A DNA stretch of 64,000 nucleotides from an uncultured Lachnospiraceae bacterium (GTDB taxonomy: Bacteria > Bacillota > Clostridia > Lachnospirales > Lachnospiraceae). This document shows, in pieces, positions 9,194 to 17,554 of the stretch. Position numbers and translations under genes: made by a program. A model generated the notes under the pieces. The model saw only the letters and a program-made list of their open reading frames with translations. It did not search any database and had not been told where the DNA came from. Each line of letters opens with the position of its first letter. The first letter of the stretch is position 1. The stretch lies in NCBI GenBank assembly GCA_910588215.1, contig CAJUQJ010000008.1, positions 81,593 to 145,592 of the forward strand, given 5' to 3'.

Positions 9194-10474
9194 TTATTTG
9201 ATAATTTCAGTTACTCGTACCCCGAAACTTTCCTCAATTACAACAACTTCACCCTTCGCGACAAGCTTGCCATTGACCAATATATCTATCGGTTCGCCGG
9301 CGATCCTTTCAAGTTCTATGATCGTCCCCGGCGTGAAGTCCAGAATCTCAGCTATGGACTTGGATGTTCTGCCAAGTTCTACCGTAACTTCCAACGGAAC
9401 ATCTCGAATCAATCCAATATTCTCCTGTCCCGGCATTGCATTGCCATCTTTGGCAAAACTCTGGAACTGCGCAGGCTGAATATTCATATTAGGCATCATC
9501 TGCGTTTGCGGCATCATCTGCGGCATTCCCATCTGCATCTGCATCTGTGGCATCATCTGCGGCATTCCCATCTGCATTTGTTGCGTTCCCATTTGATTCA
9601 TGTCCATTCCCATTTGCGGCATTCCCATTCCCATCTGCATCTGTGGCATTCCCATCTGCATTTGTTGCATTCCCATCTGATTCATATTCATCTGTGGTGC
9701 CGGTCCCGCCTGAGGCGCTGCTGCCTGAGGTACGGCTTCTGATGCTGTATCCCCCAACTGATTCTTTAAGAAAGTATCACACAACTCTTTCGCAAAGTCA
9801 ATCGGATACAATTGCATGATAGTGGAGTCAACCAGATCATCAATCTGCATACGAAACGCTATCTTGACAAAAAGATTTGCCAGAAACGGCGCTATATCTC
9901 CACCCGATTTAAAACTCGAAAGATCAACAAAACTCGCTTCCGGCGGGCTGATATCTATCATTTTATCAAGCATTGTAGACAAAGAAGTCGCTGAAGACCC
10001 CATCATCTGATTCATCGCTTCCGAGATCGCACTCAGATGCAGTTCACCAAGCTCACCTTCTACATTGCTGCCGTCACCGCCCATCATCAAGTCCGTGATG
10101 ACTTTAACATCATGTTCCTTCAAGACCAAAATATTAGTGCCATCTAAACCGACCGTATATTTGATCTGAATAAATACACAAGGTTTCTCATAATCTCTCA
10201 GTACATTCTCCCACTTAGCCAGCGTCACCACCGGTGTCGTAATGTTCACCCTGCGGTTAACTAACGATGAAAGCGTTGTTGCCGAGGAACCCATACTGAT
10301 ATTAGCAACCTCACCTATGGCATCTTTCTCCATCGCCGACAGGATGGAATCATCCAAGTCGTCATCTGCCGCTGCAGGCGCTGAATTTTCCGCCGGTGCG
10401 CTCTCTTCGCCGCCCGGTGTATCCATACCGCTCAAGAGAGCATTTATTTCATCCTGTGATAACATTCCGTCCAT
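9194..10474 (-). CDS. fliY: FliY, C-ring switch protein with CheC-type CheY-P phosphatase domain and Met/Gln-rich linker
   Basis: A 426-residue three-part protein. Residues 1-16 (MDGMLSQDEINALL...) are a CheY-P-binding peptide like that of FliM. Residues about 40-240 form a CheC-like phosphatase with two complete E-x2-N-x22-P active sites: E55/N58/P81 and E152/N155/P178. Residues about 335-426 are the FliN/SpoA domain of the C-ring. The linker at about 261-331 is built almost only of Met, Gln, Gly and Pro in short imperfect repeats, encoded by a visibly repetitive stretch at about 9480-9690. FliY dephosphorylates CheY-P at the switch. The start follows AGGAGG and the fliM gene ends four bases upstream. 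Confidence 0.95.
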   Translation of the reverse strand: MDGMLSQDEINALLSGMDTPGGEESAPAENSAPAAADDDLDDSILSAMEKDAIGEVANISMGSSATTLSSLVNRRVNITTPVVTLAKWENVLRDYEKPCVFIQIKYTVGLDGTNILVLKEHDVKVITDLMMGGDGSNVEGELGELHLSAISEAMNQMMGSSATSLSTMLDKMIDISPPEASFVDLSSFKSGGDIAPFLANLFVKIAFRMQIDDLVDSTIMQLYPIDFAKELCDTFLKNQLGDTASEAVPQAAAPQAGPAPQMNMNQMGMQQMQMGMPQMQMGMGMPQMGMDMNQMGTQQMQMGMPQMMPQMQMQMGMPQMMPQTQMMPNMNIQPAQFQSFAKDGNAMPGQENIGLIRDVPLEVTVELGRTSKSIAEILDFTPGTIIELERIAGEPIDILVNGKLVAKGEVVVIEESFGVRVTEIIK

Positions 10475-10478
10475 GCTT

Positions 10479-11456
10479 CTAATCCTCCTCTCTTATTACC
10501 GACGTTACTCGCACTGCATATTTATCTTTGCTCGAACCCGGTAATGCGGTAAATTTCTCTATATTTCCAACGTATACTTTCAGATCCTGTTCCACATCGG
10601 TATTCAATCGTATGATATCTCCTACCTGTATATTGATGAAATCCGTGACGGCTATATGAGTCCTGCCAAGCAGTGCCTTGACCGGAACATCCACTCGCTT
10701 GATCAGAGACTCAATATACTCCTCAAGCTCTTCTTCTTTCTGTTCCTGCATATTTGAATACCAGTACTTGGTATTCAACCTCTCCATAACCGACTCTAAT
10801 GTAAAGAACGGAAGGCAGATATTCATAAATCCTTCCACATCACCAATCCGCACATTCAGTGTCACGATTGCTATCATATCATTTGGAGAAATGATCTGCG
10901 CAAACTGCGAATTCGTCTCTATCCGTTCTAATACCGGATTGACTTCCACTACATTCCGCCATGGTTCACGCATGAGCTGCATAAACGTCACCATCATCTT
11001 TTCAATGATCGTCAATTCTATCTCTGTAAAATCCCTGGTCTTGTCGAGCGGTGCACCTTCACCGCCCAACATCCTGTCAATCATCGCATAACCTAAACTC
11101 GTAGCCATCTCTACTACAATGTTGCCACCTAATGGCTGAAAGTTAACGATTCCCAGAATGACCGGATTAAAAAGAGCATTGGTATACTCCGAAAAGACGA
11201 TCGCCTCGGAGCTTACCACGGAAACCTGTACATTCTTCCGCAGATATACCGGAAGGCTAGTAGACAACAACCGCCCGTAGTGCTCGTATATGATCTCTAA
11301 TGTCCGCAGATGCTCTTTCGAGAACTTAGTCGGCCGTTTGAAATCATAATTCTTGACCTGCTTATTGTTATCATTCATCTCTTCTGCGTCAATCTCACCG
11401 CTGTTCAGCGCGGCCAGCAGACTATCAATCTCATTTTGAGACAGTATCTCTCCCAC
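10479..11456 (-). CDS. fliM: FliM, flagellar motor switch protein
   Basis: A 325-residue FliM. The N-terminal EILSQNEIDSLLAAL peptide binds CheY-P, the middle CheC-like domain (about 45-240) includes the conserved GG motif in MLGGEGAPLD, and the C-terminal SpoA domain (about 245-325) joins the C-ring. The start is a GTG at 11456 preceded by AGGAGGTGA. With FliG and FliY it forms the rotor switch. Located between fliL and fliY in canonical order, with length typical for Firmicutes. Confidence 0.95.
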   Translation of the reverse strand: MGEILSQNEIDSLLAALNSGEIDAEEMNDNNKQVKNYDFKRPTKFSKEHLRTLEIIYEHYGRLLSTSLPVYLRKNVQVSVVSSEAIVFSEYTNALFNPVILGIVNFQPLGGNIVVEMATSLGYAMIDRMLGGEGAPLDKTRDFTEIELTIIEKMMVTFMQLMREPWRNVVEVNPVLERIETNSQFAQIISPNDMIAIVTLNVRIGDVEGFMNICLPFFTLESVMERLNTKYWYSNMQEQKEEELEEYIESLIKRVDVPVKALLGRTHIAVTDFINIQVGDIIRLNTDVEQDLKVYVGNIEKFTALPGSSKDKYAVRVTSVIREED

Positions 11457-11489
11457 GAAAGTTCACCTCCTGTGGCACGATTTACAAAG

Positions 11490-12017
11490 TTATTGAATAA
11501 TAATGTCACTAAACGCCACATTAAAGATAAACTCCGAATTAAACATCGTCTGAATTCTTTCCAGGATATCGGCTTTCATACCATCCTGATTATTCCTTGC
11601 ATCCTCAGCCGTATAACTGGAAATAACATCCGTGATCTCACTTTTGATCAAACTCTGACGAGATTCCATCTCCTCGCCATATGTCTTATAATCTTCATGC
11701 TTGGTATTCATAGACAGTGTGATCGCTCCGACAAAAAAGTGCTGTTCACCTTCTTCACCTTCTGCTTCTCCCTCGTCACGCTTTAACTCTATCGTCATCT
11801 TCTCAATGTCATAAGTAGCAATATCTGACATCGGTACCGCTGTCGCACCTGCTTCTCCCTTCGCTGTCAACTCCAGATTCAACGACCTCGTAATGTTATC
11901 CACCAACGCCGATGTCTTTCTCGCCGATCCTGTTACGCTGAACATCATAATTGCTGTCAATACGATATTTACGATCAGCAGGGCCAGTATAATAACGGAA
12001 ATCAGATTTTTCTTCAT
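11490..12017 (-). CDS. fliL: FliL, stator-associated basal body protein
   Basis: A 175-residue single-pass membrane protein. A short basic N-terminus precedes a transmembrane helix (about 6-28, ISVIILALLIVNIVLTAIMM), and the extracytoplasmic domain ends in the FliL-typical FNVAFSDIIIQ. FliL forms rings around stator units and supports torque. ATG at 12017 has an AAAAGGAG site upstream. It directly follows motB, in keeping with its partnership with the stator. Confidence 0.9.
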   Translation of the reverse strand: MKKNLISVIILALLIVNIVLTAIMMFSVTGSARKTSALVDNITRSLNLELTAKGEAGATAVPMSDIATYDIEKMTIELKRDEGEAEGEEGEQHFFVGAITLSMNTKHEDYKTYGEEMESRQSLIKSEITDVISSYTAEDARNNQDGMKADILERIQTMFNSEFIFNVAFSDIIIQ

Positions 12018-12075
12018 GACTGTATTGTTCTCCTTTTATATTATTTCCATAAAATTTTCTGGTAACTTCTACTCG

Positions 12076-12882
12076 CTAATAGGAACTGAGTGAATTATAG
12101 ATTTTAATCTCCACACGTCTGTTCCTCGTTCTGCCTTCCGGCGTGGAATTATCGGCAATCGGAACATATTCTCCTCTTCCGGCATGTTTGACATTCGCCG
12201 GATCCAGGTCCGTAACTGACAGCAGATAATCGAACACCGACAGCGCACGCCCAGAACTCAACTCGTCATTGTTGGAATACTTGGCGCCGGACATAGGTAC
12301 ATTATCCGTATGTCCTTCGATCTCTATCGTACCGGCCGCATATCGCTCCAGCACCAGCCCGACTTGATCCAGAACCGGTTTGGCTTCCTCCTTCAAGAGT
12401 GTGCTTCCCGAGTCGAAAAGCAGCGCGCCCTTCAATGTGAGCTGCACATACTGGCTGGTAAACTCGATATCTATCTCGCTGCCCATCTCCTTGTCATCTA
12501 CCGCTTCCTGAATCTGCTCTGCAAGCGTCTCCGACTCTTCCAGCTGTGCCTCTTCCATCTTCTCTTTCACTGCGGCTACATCCTCATCAACGACCTGCCC
12601 CTCATCCATCTTGCCGGTACTGTTGATATACTCATCCAGTTCGTTCAACTGACTGACACCGTTGCTGATCAGAATACCGTCTCCGATCGCCGTAGCGCCT
12701 CCGCTGAACACGGAAAACGTTTCGTTAAAGGATGCCACCACCTGCTCAAACTTCGCAGCATCGATGGAAGACATGGAAAACAGCAATACGAAGAAACACA
12801 GTAACAGGTTCATAAGATCTGAGAACGTGGCCATCCACGCGGGGGAACCTTTTGGCGCTTCTTCCTGCTTCTTCTTAGCCAT
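12076..12882 (-). CDS. motB: MotB, stator peptidoglycan-binding subunit
   Basis: A 268-residue stator protein. After the basic N-terminus MAKKKQEEAPKGSPAW, a single transmembrane helix begins at TFSDLMNLLLCFFVLLFSMSS; the aspartate in that segment (D22) is the expected proton-carrying residue. A long acidic periplasmic linker (about 70-140) precedes an OmpA-like domain with the peptidoglycan-binding pattern EGHTDNVPMSG and GRGEY...RNRRVEI. MotB anchors MotA pentamers to the wall. The gene begins one base after the motA stop, and its GGAGGTGA site lies inside motA. Confidence 0.95.
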   Translation of the reverse strand: MAKKKQEEAPKGSPAWMATFSDLMNLLLCFFVLLFSMSSIDAAKFEQVVASFNETFSVFSGGATAIGDGILISNGVSQLNELDEYINSTGKMDEGQVVDEDVAAVKEKMEEAQLEESETLAEQIQEAVDDKEMGSEIDIEFTSQYVQLTLKGALLFDSGSTLLKEEAKPVLDQVGLVLERYAAGTIEIEGHTDNVPMSGAKYSNNDELSSGRALSVFDYLLSVTDLDPANVKHAGRGEYVPIADNSTPEGRTRNRRVEIKIYNSLSSY

Positions 12883-13671
12883 TTATGCCTCACCTCCATC
12901 ATCGCCCATAGAACCTCTGTCTTTCGGCGCCAGGAAGGATTTCAGCTTCTCCTCGATAACACGCGGGTTTTCACCTGCCTGTATAGAGAGCAGTCCTTCG
13001 ATCTCTATCTCCTTCACCATCATTTCTTCAGCATTCTTACTCTTCAACTTAGAAGCAACCGGCGCACAGATCCAGTTCGCAAGCACGGAACCATAGAAAG
13101 TCGTGATCAACGCCGTTGACATATTCGGACCGATGGATGCGAAATCTGACAGGTCACGCAACATGTTGATCAGACCGATCAGAGTACCGATCATACCCCA
13201 CGCAGGACCCATGGCGCCAAGGCCATCCCAGAATCCGATCTTATCTTTATGACGTTCTTCCACACTTGCAAGTTCCGTCTCCATAATCGCACGCACTAAT
13301 TCAGGGTCTGTGCCGTCTACTACCAGCATAATACCCTTCTTTAAAAACTCATCCTCAATCTCGCCCGCCGCTTCTTCCAGAGAAAGAAGTCCTTCCTTAC
13401 GGGCAACATTAGAAAGATCTATGATCTTCTGAATAATCTCGGGAACGTTCATTGACGACATCTTGAAAATAAGGCCAATGCTCTTCAGATTTGCTATAAA
13501 ATCCGGCATGGTACAGCTCGCCATCATACATGCCAACGCACCACCATATGTAATAAGTGCCGAGGGCGCATGCAGGAATCCCAATACCACCGATATATCC
13601 TGACCAACCAGCATACCAAAAATCATCAATGCAAAACATAGAACCAATCCAATAACTGAAGCTATATCCAT
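12883..13671 (-). CDS. motA: MotA, stator proton channel subunit
   Basis: A 262-residue protein with four membrane helices (two near 5-50 and two near 145-205) and a cytoplasmic loop that contacts FliG. The conserved LPxxGxxGTxxG-like segment appears as MGPAWGMIGTLIGLINML. MotA and MotB convert ion flow into rotation. Unlike Bacillus, where motAB lie elsewhere, here they are inside the fla/che cluster between flbD and fliL, as in many clostridia. Directly abuts motB. Confidence 0.95.
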   Translation of the reverse strand: MDIASVIGLVLCFALMIFGMLVGQDISVVLGFLHAPSALITYGGALACMMASCTMPDFIANLKSIGLIFKMSSMNVPEIIQKIIDLSNVARKEGLLSLEEAAGEIEDEFLKKGIMLVVDGTDPELVRAIMETELASVEERHKDKIGFWDGLGAMGPAWGMIGTLIGLINMLRDLSDFASIGPNMSTALITTFYGSVLANWICAPVASKLKSKNAEEMMVKEIEIEGLLSIQAGENPRVIEEKLKSFLAPKDRGSMGDDGGEA

Positions 13672-13692
13672 CTGTATTCACCCGTCTTTACA

Positions 13693-13878
13693 CTAATCTG
13701 CAAAAATATCCTTTCTATACGATTTTACTAAATTTTTTATCTCTTGTCTACTTTCTTTTACAATTAATTTCCGCCCTGTCGTAAAGGACAAAACCGTATC
13801 CGGTGTCTCCTCAGCCAACTCCAGAAGATCCGGATTGATCAGGACTTTAACCCCATTGATCTTAGTAACTTCTATCAT
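13693..13878 (-). CDS. flbD: FlbD/SwrD family small flagellar protein
   Basis: A 61-residue protein of the FlbD family. It has the family core MIEVTKINGVKVLINPDLLE and the TTGRKLIVKES stretch. In Bacillus the equivalent (SwrD, ylzI) lies between flgE and fliL and is needed for full motor torque. Here it lies directly upstream of motA-motB-fliL, which fits a stator-related role. It is the first gene behind the promoter at 13966-13994 and so probably the first gene of a second flagellar transcription unit. Confidence 0.9.
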   Translation of the reverse strand: MIEVTKINGVKVLINPDLLELAEETPDTVLSFTTGRKLIVKESRQEIKNLVKSYRKDIFAD

Positions 13879-13965
13879 CTTTCCCTTCTCACGCCCCTCC
13901 CTGACCCGCCGCCGTATCTTTAATGAACGTCACCGGCCGATACGACAACTATATTCAACTTCACA

Positions 13966-13994
13966 ATTTTATCACATATCCATGAAAACTGCAA
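13966..13994 (-). promoter_or_regulatory. Sigma-A type promoter upstream of flbD-motAB
   Basis: On the minus strand TTGCAG (-35, 13994-13989), a 17-base spacer, then TAAAAT (-10, 13971-13966), about 85 bases upstream of the flbD start. No sigma-28 signature was seen. It would let flbD through cheB be transcribed independently of flgB-flgE. Confidence 0.6.
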
Positions 13995-14142
13995 AGTAAA
14001 TAGTAAATTCATTCAAAAAAATATGTAACAGTTCAGCCTTCGGCTTCACTGTCACGCGTGGTTCCCATGTAACCACCGTTCCGTATTCGCCTCGGACTAA
14101 GAGGCGAGAGTAAAAGAGCACAGACCGCAATTATCACTGAAA

Positions 14143-14172
14143 AGAGGGATTTTCATAACCAAAAATCCCTCT
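14143..14172 (-). terminator. Intrinsic terminator after flgE
   Basis: Perfect 11-base inverted repeat AGAGGGATTTT (14172-14162) / AAAATCCCTCT (14153-14143) with an 8-base loop, followed by TTTCAG on the minus strand, 44 bases after the flgE stop. The T-run is short, so termination may be partial. Confidence 0.6.
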
Positions 14173-14215
14173 CTCCAATACTTTTAATATCCTATATCCA
14201 AATTCTGTTATACGA

Positions 14216-16225
14216 TTATCTCTTCAGATTGACAAGCTCTTCCAGCAAAGTGTCCGAAGTCGTAATGATACGGCTGTTCGCCTGGAAACCACGCTGTGTC
14301 GTGATCATCGTCGTAAATTCGCTTGACAGATCCACATTACTCATCTCCAGAACACCGGATGTCATAGACCCCTGATTTGCCGTGATATCCACGCCGACAC
14401 CATTGAATTCACCTGAGTTCTGTGTTGCGGAGTACAGGTTATTACCAGCCTTAGCCAGACCGGAAGGATTGGCAAACTCTGCTACCGCAATCTGTCCTAA
14501 CAGCTTGGAAAGACCGTTATCATAATATGCGGTGATCCTGCCGTCCTGTCCTACCTCGATTCCGTTCAACTCACCCTGCTTCCTGCCGGCTCCCAGCGTG
14601 CTCTGCTCTTTGGAACCGTTCAGCATCTCCAGCGTACACATTCCGCCGTTACCGAAGTTGTTGATCGACGAGAAGTCGATGTCAATGTTCGTGAACTGAG
14701 ACAGATCGATGTTCTTGCCATCCATGGAAGATGCCGAGCTGTTGAAAGTAAGCATCGCCGAATCCTGTCCCTGTCCGCCAATGTAGGAGAACTTACCGGT
14801 CTCATGATCGAACACGATCATATTGCCCTTGTTGTTCTCTGTCAGATTAATCTGCGCAGATCCGTCCGGTCCGACAAACTCGATGGTATAGTCCTTACCG
14901 TCACCACTCTTGATATGATATACCTGTTCAAGGATCGCCGCCTGATTATCTGCATTATTCTCCAAAGTAACACCGAAATTGCTTGCGCCGTCATACGTAG
15001 ATGCCTTAGTTGTCTTAAAGGTTGCTTCGAAGCTTATGGTAATGTTCTCCGGCGGATTGCCCGGCGTTGCAGTGATATTACTTACAGTCTGTAACCCTTC
15101 CATTGCCTGTAATGCCGCTGCCCAGTCAGTTACCTTCTCGGATGTCCCATCGTCTTTCTTCTTATAATAACTGGAATCCGCCGTATTATAGATCAGATTA
15201 TAGGGTTCCGCCTCGAGCTGCGCCTTCGTCAGCGTCACCTCTCCGGTTACAGTGACATCTGCACCCTCAGCCACATCACCGGCAGCTGCAGGCGTCTTCA
15301 CCTTAATATTCTTACCTGCGGCAACTACCATGGCATTCTTATTGAAATCTGCCAGGATCTCCTCCATAGCCATATTGATCGTAAAACTATTGTTAGCCGC
15401 ATCATACTTCGCATTCGGATCCATCGTATATTTACTGGTCGTAACCTTATTCTCCGTGGAACCAAAGGTTGCAATCTGCTCGATATTGCTCAGCCCGTAC
15501 AGCTTCACCAGGGAAACGCCGTCGGGATCAAGAATATCATCCAGCTGTACCCGGAATCTGTCCTCTTCACCGATGCCGTGGAAGCTGAACTTCGCCGTAT
15601 ACTGATACCCCTGTGAATCAAAGAAAGTCATGGTACGGATCAGGCCGTCTGGACTGTTGAGCTTGGTGTCCTTCTTATCCAGGATACCGGATACATACCC
15701 CTTCGTCGTCCACTCCGGGTCGGAATTCATATTGTCAGGATGCATGATCCTAAGCGCCGATACGATATCCTGCCTGATATCCCCTGTCTCAGGATCCACC
15801 TGCCATCCCATGACCGTATAACCGGTATTGGCCATTACCAGGTTACCCGCACCGTCTACGGTAAAGGAACCATCTCTCGTAAAGAAGTTCTGAGAACCGT
15901 CGCTTACCACGAAGAAAGAGCTTCCCTCGATCATGATATCCCACGGATTATTCGTTGACTGTGCCGATCCCTGCTGCGCGATCGCCGTGGAGATGGCACC
16001 CGTCTTAGATCCCAGACCGATCTGCCTTGGATTGATACCGCCGCGTCCGGTGGCTGCATTGGCCCCGGATGCCGACTGCGTTGTTTGGTACAGCAGATCG
16101 CTGAACACCATATTCTGTGATTTGTAAGCTGTCGTGTTAACGTTTGCAATGTTATTACCGATAACATCCATTCTGGTCTGGTGTGTTTTAAGTCCCGCCA
16201 CACCAGAGAACAATGATCTCATCAT
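14216..16225 (-). CDS. flgE: FlgE, flagellar hook protein
   Basis: A 669-residue hook protein, far longer than the Bacillus FlgE of about 264 residues. The N-terminus MMRSLFSGVAGLKTHQTRMD and the ANVNTTAYKSQ motif are the conserved D0 helix and rod/hook signature. The C-terminus ITTQRGFQANSRIITTSD is the matching D0 helix. Between them lie D1 and an expanded surface region (about 150-560), poorly conserved and probably exposed on the hook. FlgE polymerises into the universal joint after export. RBS AAGGAGG precedes tandem ATGs, and the first is used. It is the last gene before the intergenic break. Confidence 0.95.
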   Translation of the reverse strand: MMRSLFSGVAGLKTHQTRMDVIGNNIANVNTTAYKSQNMVFSDLLYQTTQSASGANAATGRGGINPRQIGLGSKTGAISTAIAQQGSAQSTNNPWDIMIEGSSFFVVSDGSQNFFTRDGSFTVDGAGNLVMANTGYTVMGWQVDPETGDIRQDIVSALRIMHPDNMNSDPEWTTKGYVSGILDKKDTKLNSPDGLIRTMTFFDSQGYQYTAKFSFHGIGEEDRFRVQLDDILDPDGVSLVKLYGLSNIEQIATFGSTENKVTTSKYTMDPNAKYDAANNSFTINMAMEEILADFNKNAMVVAAGKNIKVKTPAAAGDVAEGADVTVTGEVTLTKAQLEAEPYNLIYNTADSSYYKKKDDGTSEKVTDWAAALQAMEGLQTVSNITATPGNPPENITISFEATFKTTKASTYDGASNFGVTLENNADNQAAILEQVYHIKSGDGKDYTIEFVGPDGSAQINLTENNKGNMIVFDHETGKFSYIGGQGQDSAMLTFNSSASSMDGKNIDLSQFTNIDIDFSSINNFGNGGMCTLEMLNGSKEQSTLGAGRKQGELNGIEVGQDGRITAYYDNGLSKLLGQIAVAEFANPSGLAKAGNNLYSATQNSGEFNGVGVDITANQGSMTSGVLEMSNVDLSSEFTTMITTQRGFQANSRIITTSDTLLEELVNLKR

Positions 16226-16344
16226 AGTAAAATGACCTCCTTATATCTGTTCTGAAACCGTTACGGGAATCCTGTTTCCATGAACAAGATCCCCTCTGCC
16301 CATTCTGTCAGTCATGGACATAAGCCTCCTTAAAGGTCCGGCTG

Positions 16345-16749
16345 TTACATGATAACGGCTCCATCAATATTAGTGAATACATTCTCGCTGGTTTCTGTCT
16401 GATCCATCGCCGTGATGACCGTCTGATTCGGTACGTTCACAATAAACGCCAGTGAATCGACGATGACCAGTGATTCATTGATCCCCTTCGCACATGCCTT
16501 GGCTGTCCCCATATTCAGGCGTTCCACCTGCTCCTTCGTCAACTCAATATTTCTGTCGACCAGCCGGTTCGCCGCATGCTTGGAAAACTTGACTTCACTG
16601 TCGGTACGAATCCCGTCTGTTTTGCCTGACAGGATATCCTGGAAGCTCAGTCCGTTCTGCTTTAAGTTCTCCGTCTGCTGCCTGCCTGTATTTAAATACT
16701 GATCCTGCAGCCGCTCTATGGGAAGATATTGATTACCCTGAATCTTCAT
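16345..16749 (-). CDS. TIGR02530-type flagellar operon protein
   Basis: A 134-residue protein of the family annotated only as flagellar operon protein (TIGR02530), found in clostridial and Bacillus-like clusters between flgD and flgE. The conserved core is KFSKHAANRLVDRNIEL followed by a predicted helix and a strand-rich end (SLAFIVNVPNQTVITAMD). Its biochemical role is unknown; a hook-assembly function is suggested by its place between flgD and flgE. The ATG at 16749 (MKIQGNQYLP) has an AAGGAGGAGAG site. A start 16 codons upstream would add a basic, atypical leader. Confidence 0.8.
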   Translation of the reverse strand: MKIQGNQYLPIERLQDQYLNTGRQQTENLKQNGLSFQDILSGKTDGIRTDSEVKFSKHAANRLVDRNIELTKEQVERLNMGTAKACAKGINESLVIVDSLAFIVNVPNQTVITAMDQTETSENVFTNIDGAVIM

Positions 16750-16816
16750 ATTCTCTCTCCTCCTTGAGAAGACCACACCGTCGCCGGCATGCTTCATCGG
16801 CAGATCCGTCTACCGC

Positions 16817-17539
16817 TTAGGTCTTGTCTGTATCTCCATCGCCGTCCTGTGGCGGTTTAGGATCTCCGTCCCCGTCACCATCACCTTCTTCTCCTGCAAG
16901 CTTGACGATCTCTTCCATCTTTTCAAAATACTTCTTTGCAGTCTCAATTTCCTCGTCTGTCAGGAAAGATTTCTGGTAATCATCCATGCTGTCGAAGATT
17001 TCTTTCATCTTCTCAACATTCTCCTTATCCGATATGGACAGAATGCCGATCTGCGGCAGCTTTCTGTAGATATTCAGGAATTCAGCACCTTTCGTGTAAG
17101 CCTCCAGATATTTCTTATCTACCACTCTGTCCAGATCATCCAGAGAATAAGGTTCTCCGCCTATAGATAAATATGCCTTACCATTCTCATAAATGATATA
17201 GTCCACATTACCCTGTACGATCTTCTCTCTGCCTGAACTGTCTGTCACTCTCATCAATACTGTCTGCCCTACCAGAGATGATGCTCTGGAAAGTTCCAGC
17301 GTTGCACTCATATTCTGCATCTGCTCCAACTCGGAGAAGGTTGCAAACTGTGAGATATACTCCGTATTCGATGTGGGTTCCAAAGGATCCTGATATTTCA
17401 TCTGCGCCACCAAAAGCTGCAGGAAAGCATCCTTATCAAGACTTGAATTGCCTGTCTTGCTCACCTTATCCTTCGCCAAGGACGATGCCGATGTATTGTC
17501 TACAAATTTACCGTCTTTTACTTCCTGTATAACTCCCAT
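16817..17539 (-). CDS. flgD: FlgD, hook capping protein
   Basis: A 240-residue FlgD. The conserved export/cap region (about 30-85) contains KDAFLQLLVAQMKYQDPLEP, and the following beta domain (about 95-130) includes GQTVLMRVTDSSG. FlgD caps the growing hook so that FlgE can polymerise. The C-terminal part differs from Bacillus: a predicted helical region (about 165-215) and an acidic tail of Asp-Gly repeats (about 218-235), of unknown role. The fliK stop is 15 bases upstream of its start codon. Confidence 0.9.
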   Translation of the reverse strand: MGVIQEVKDGKFVDNTSASSLAKDKVSKTGNSSLDKDAFLQLLVAQMKYQDPLEPTSNTEYISQFATFSELEQMQNMSATLELSRASSLVGQTVLMRVTDSSGREKIVQGNVDYIIYENGKAYLSIGGEPYSLDDLDRVVDKKYLEAYTKGAEFLNIYRKLPQIGILSISDKENVEKMKEIFDSMDDYQKSFLTDEEIETAKKYFEKMEEIVKLAGEEGDGDGDGDPKPPQDGDGDTDKT

Positions 17540-17554
17540 TTCATCGCTCCTTTC

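Larger units (their letters stand above)
13879..14215 (-). other. 337-base flgE-flbD intergenic break with four consecutive hairpins
   Basis: This gap interrupts an otherwise tightly packed flagellar cluster. Reading on the minus strand from flgE it holds: a terminator at 14172-14143; a hairpin CGCCTC/GAGGCG at 14106-14088; a hairpin GTGGTT/AACCAC at 14076-14058; a hairpin ACAGTGAAGCC/GGCTGAACTGT-like at 14052-14028 with a seven-T run six bases further on; then a sigma-A type promoter. No reading frame of note was seen. The arrangement suggests transcription is stopped and restarted here. Confidence 0.6.

Noticed and set aside
9480..9695. CRISPR-like or tandem repeat array
   Set aside because: The repetitive DNA is in frame inside fliY and encodes the Met/Gln linker; there are no spacers.
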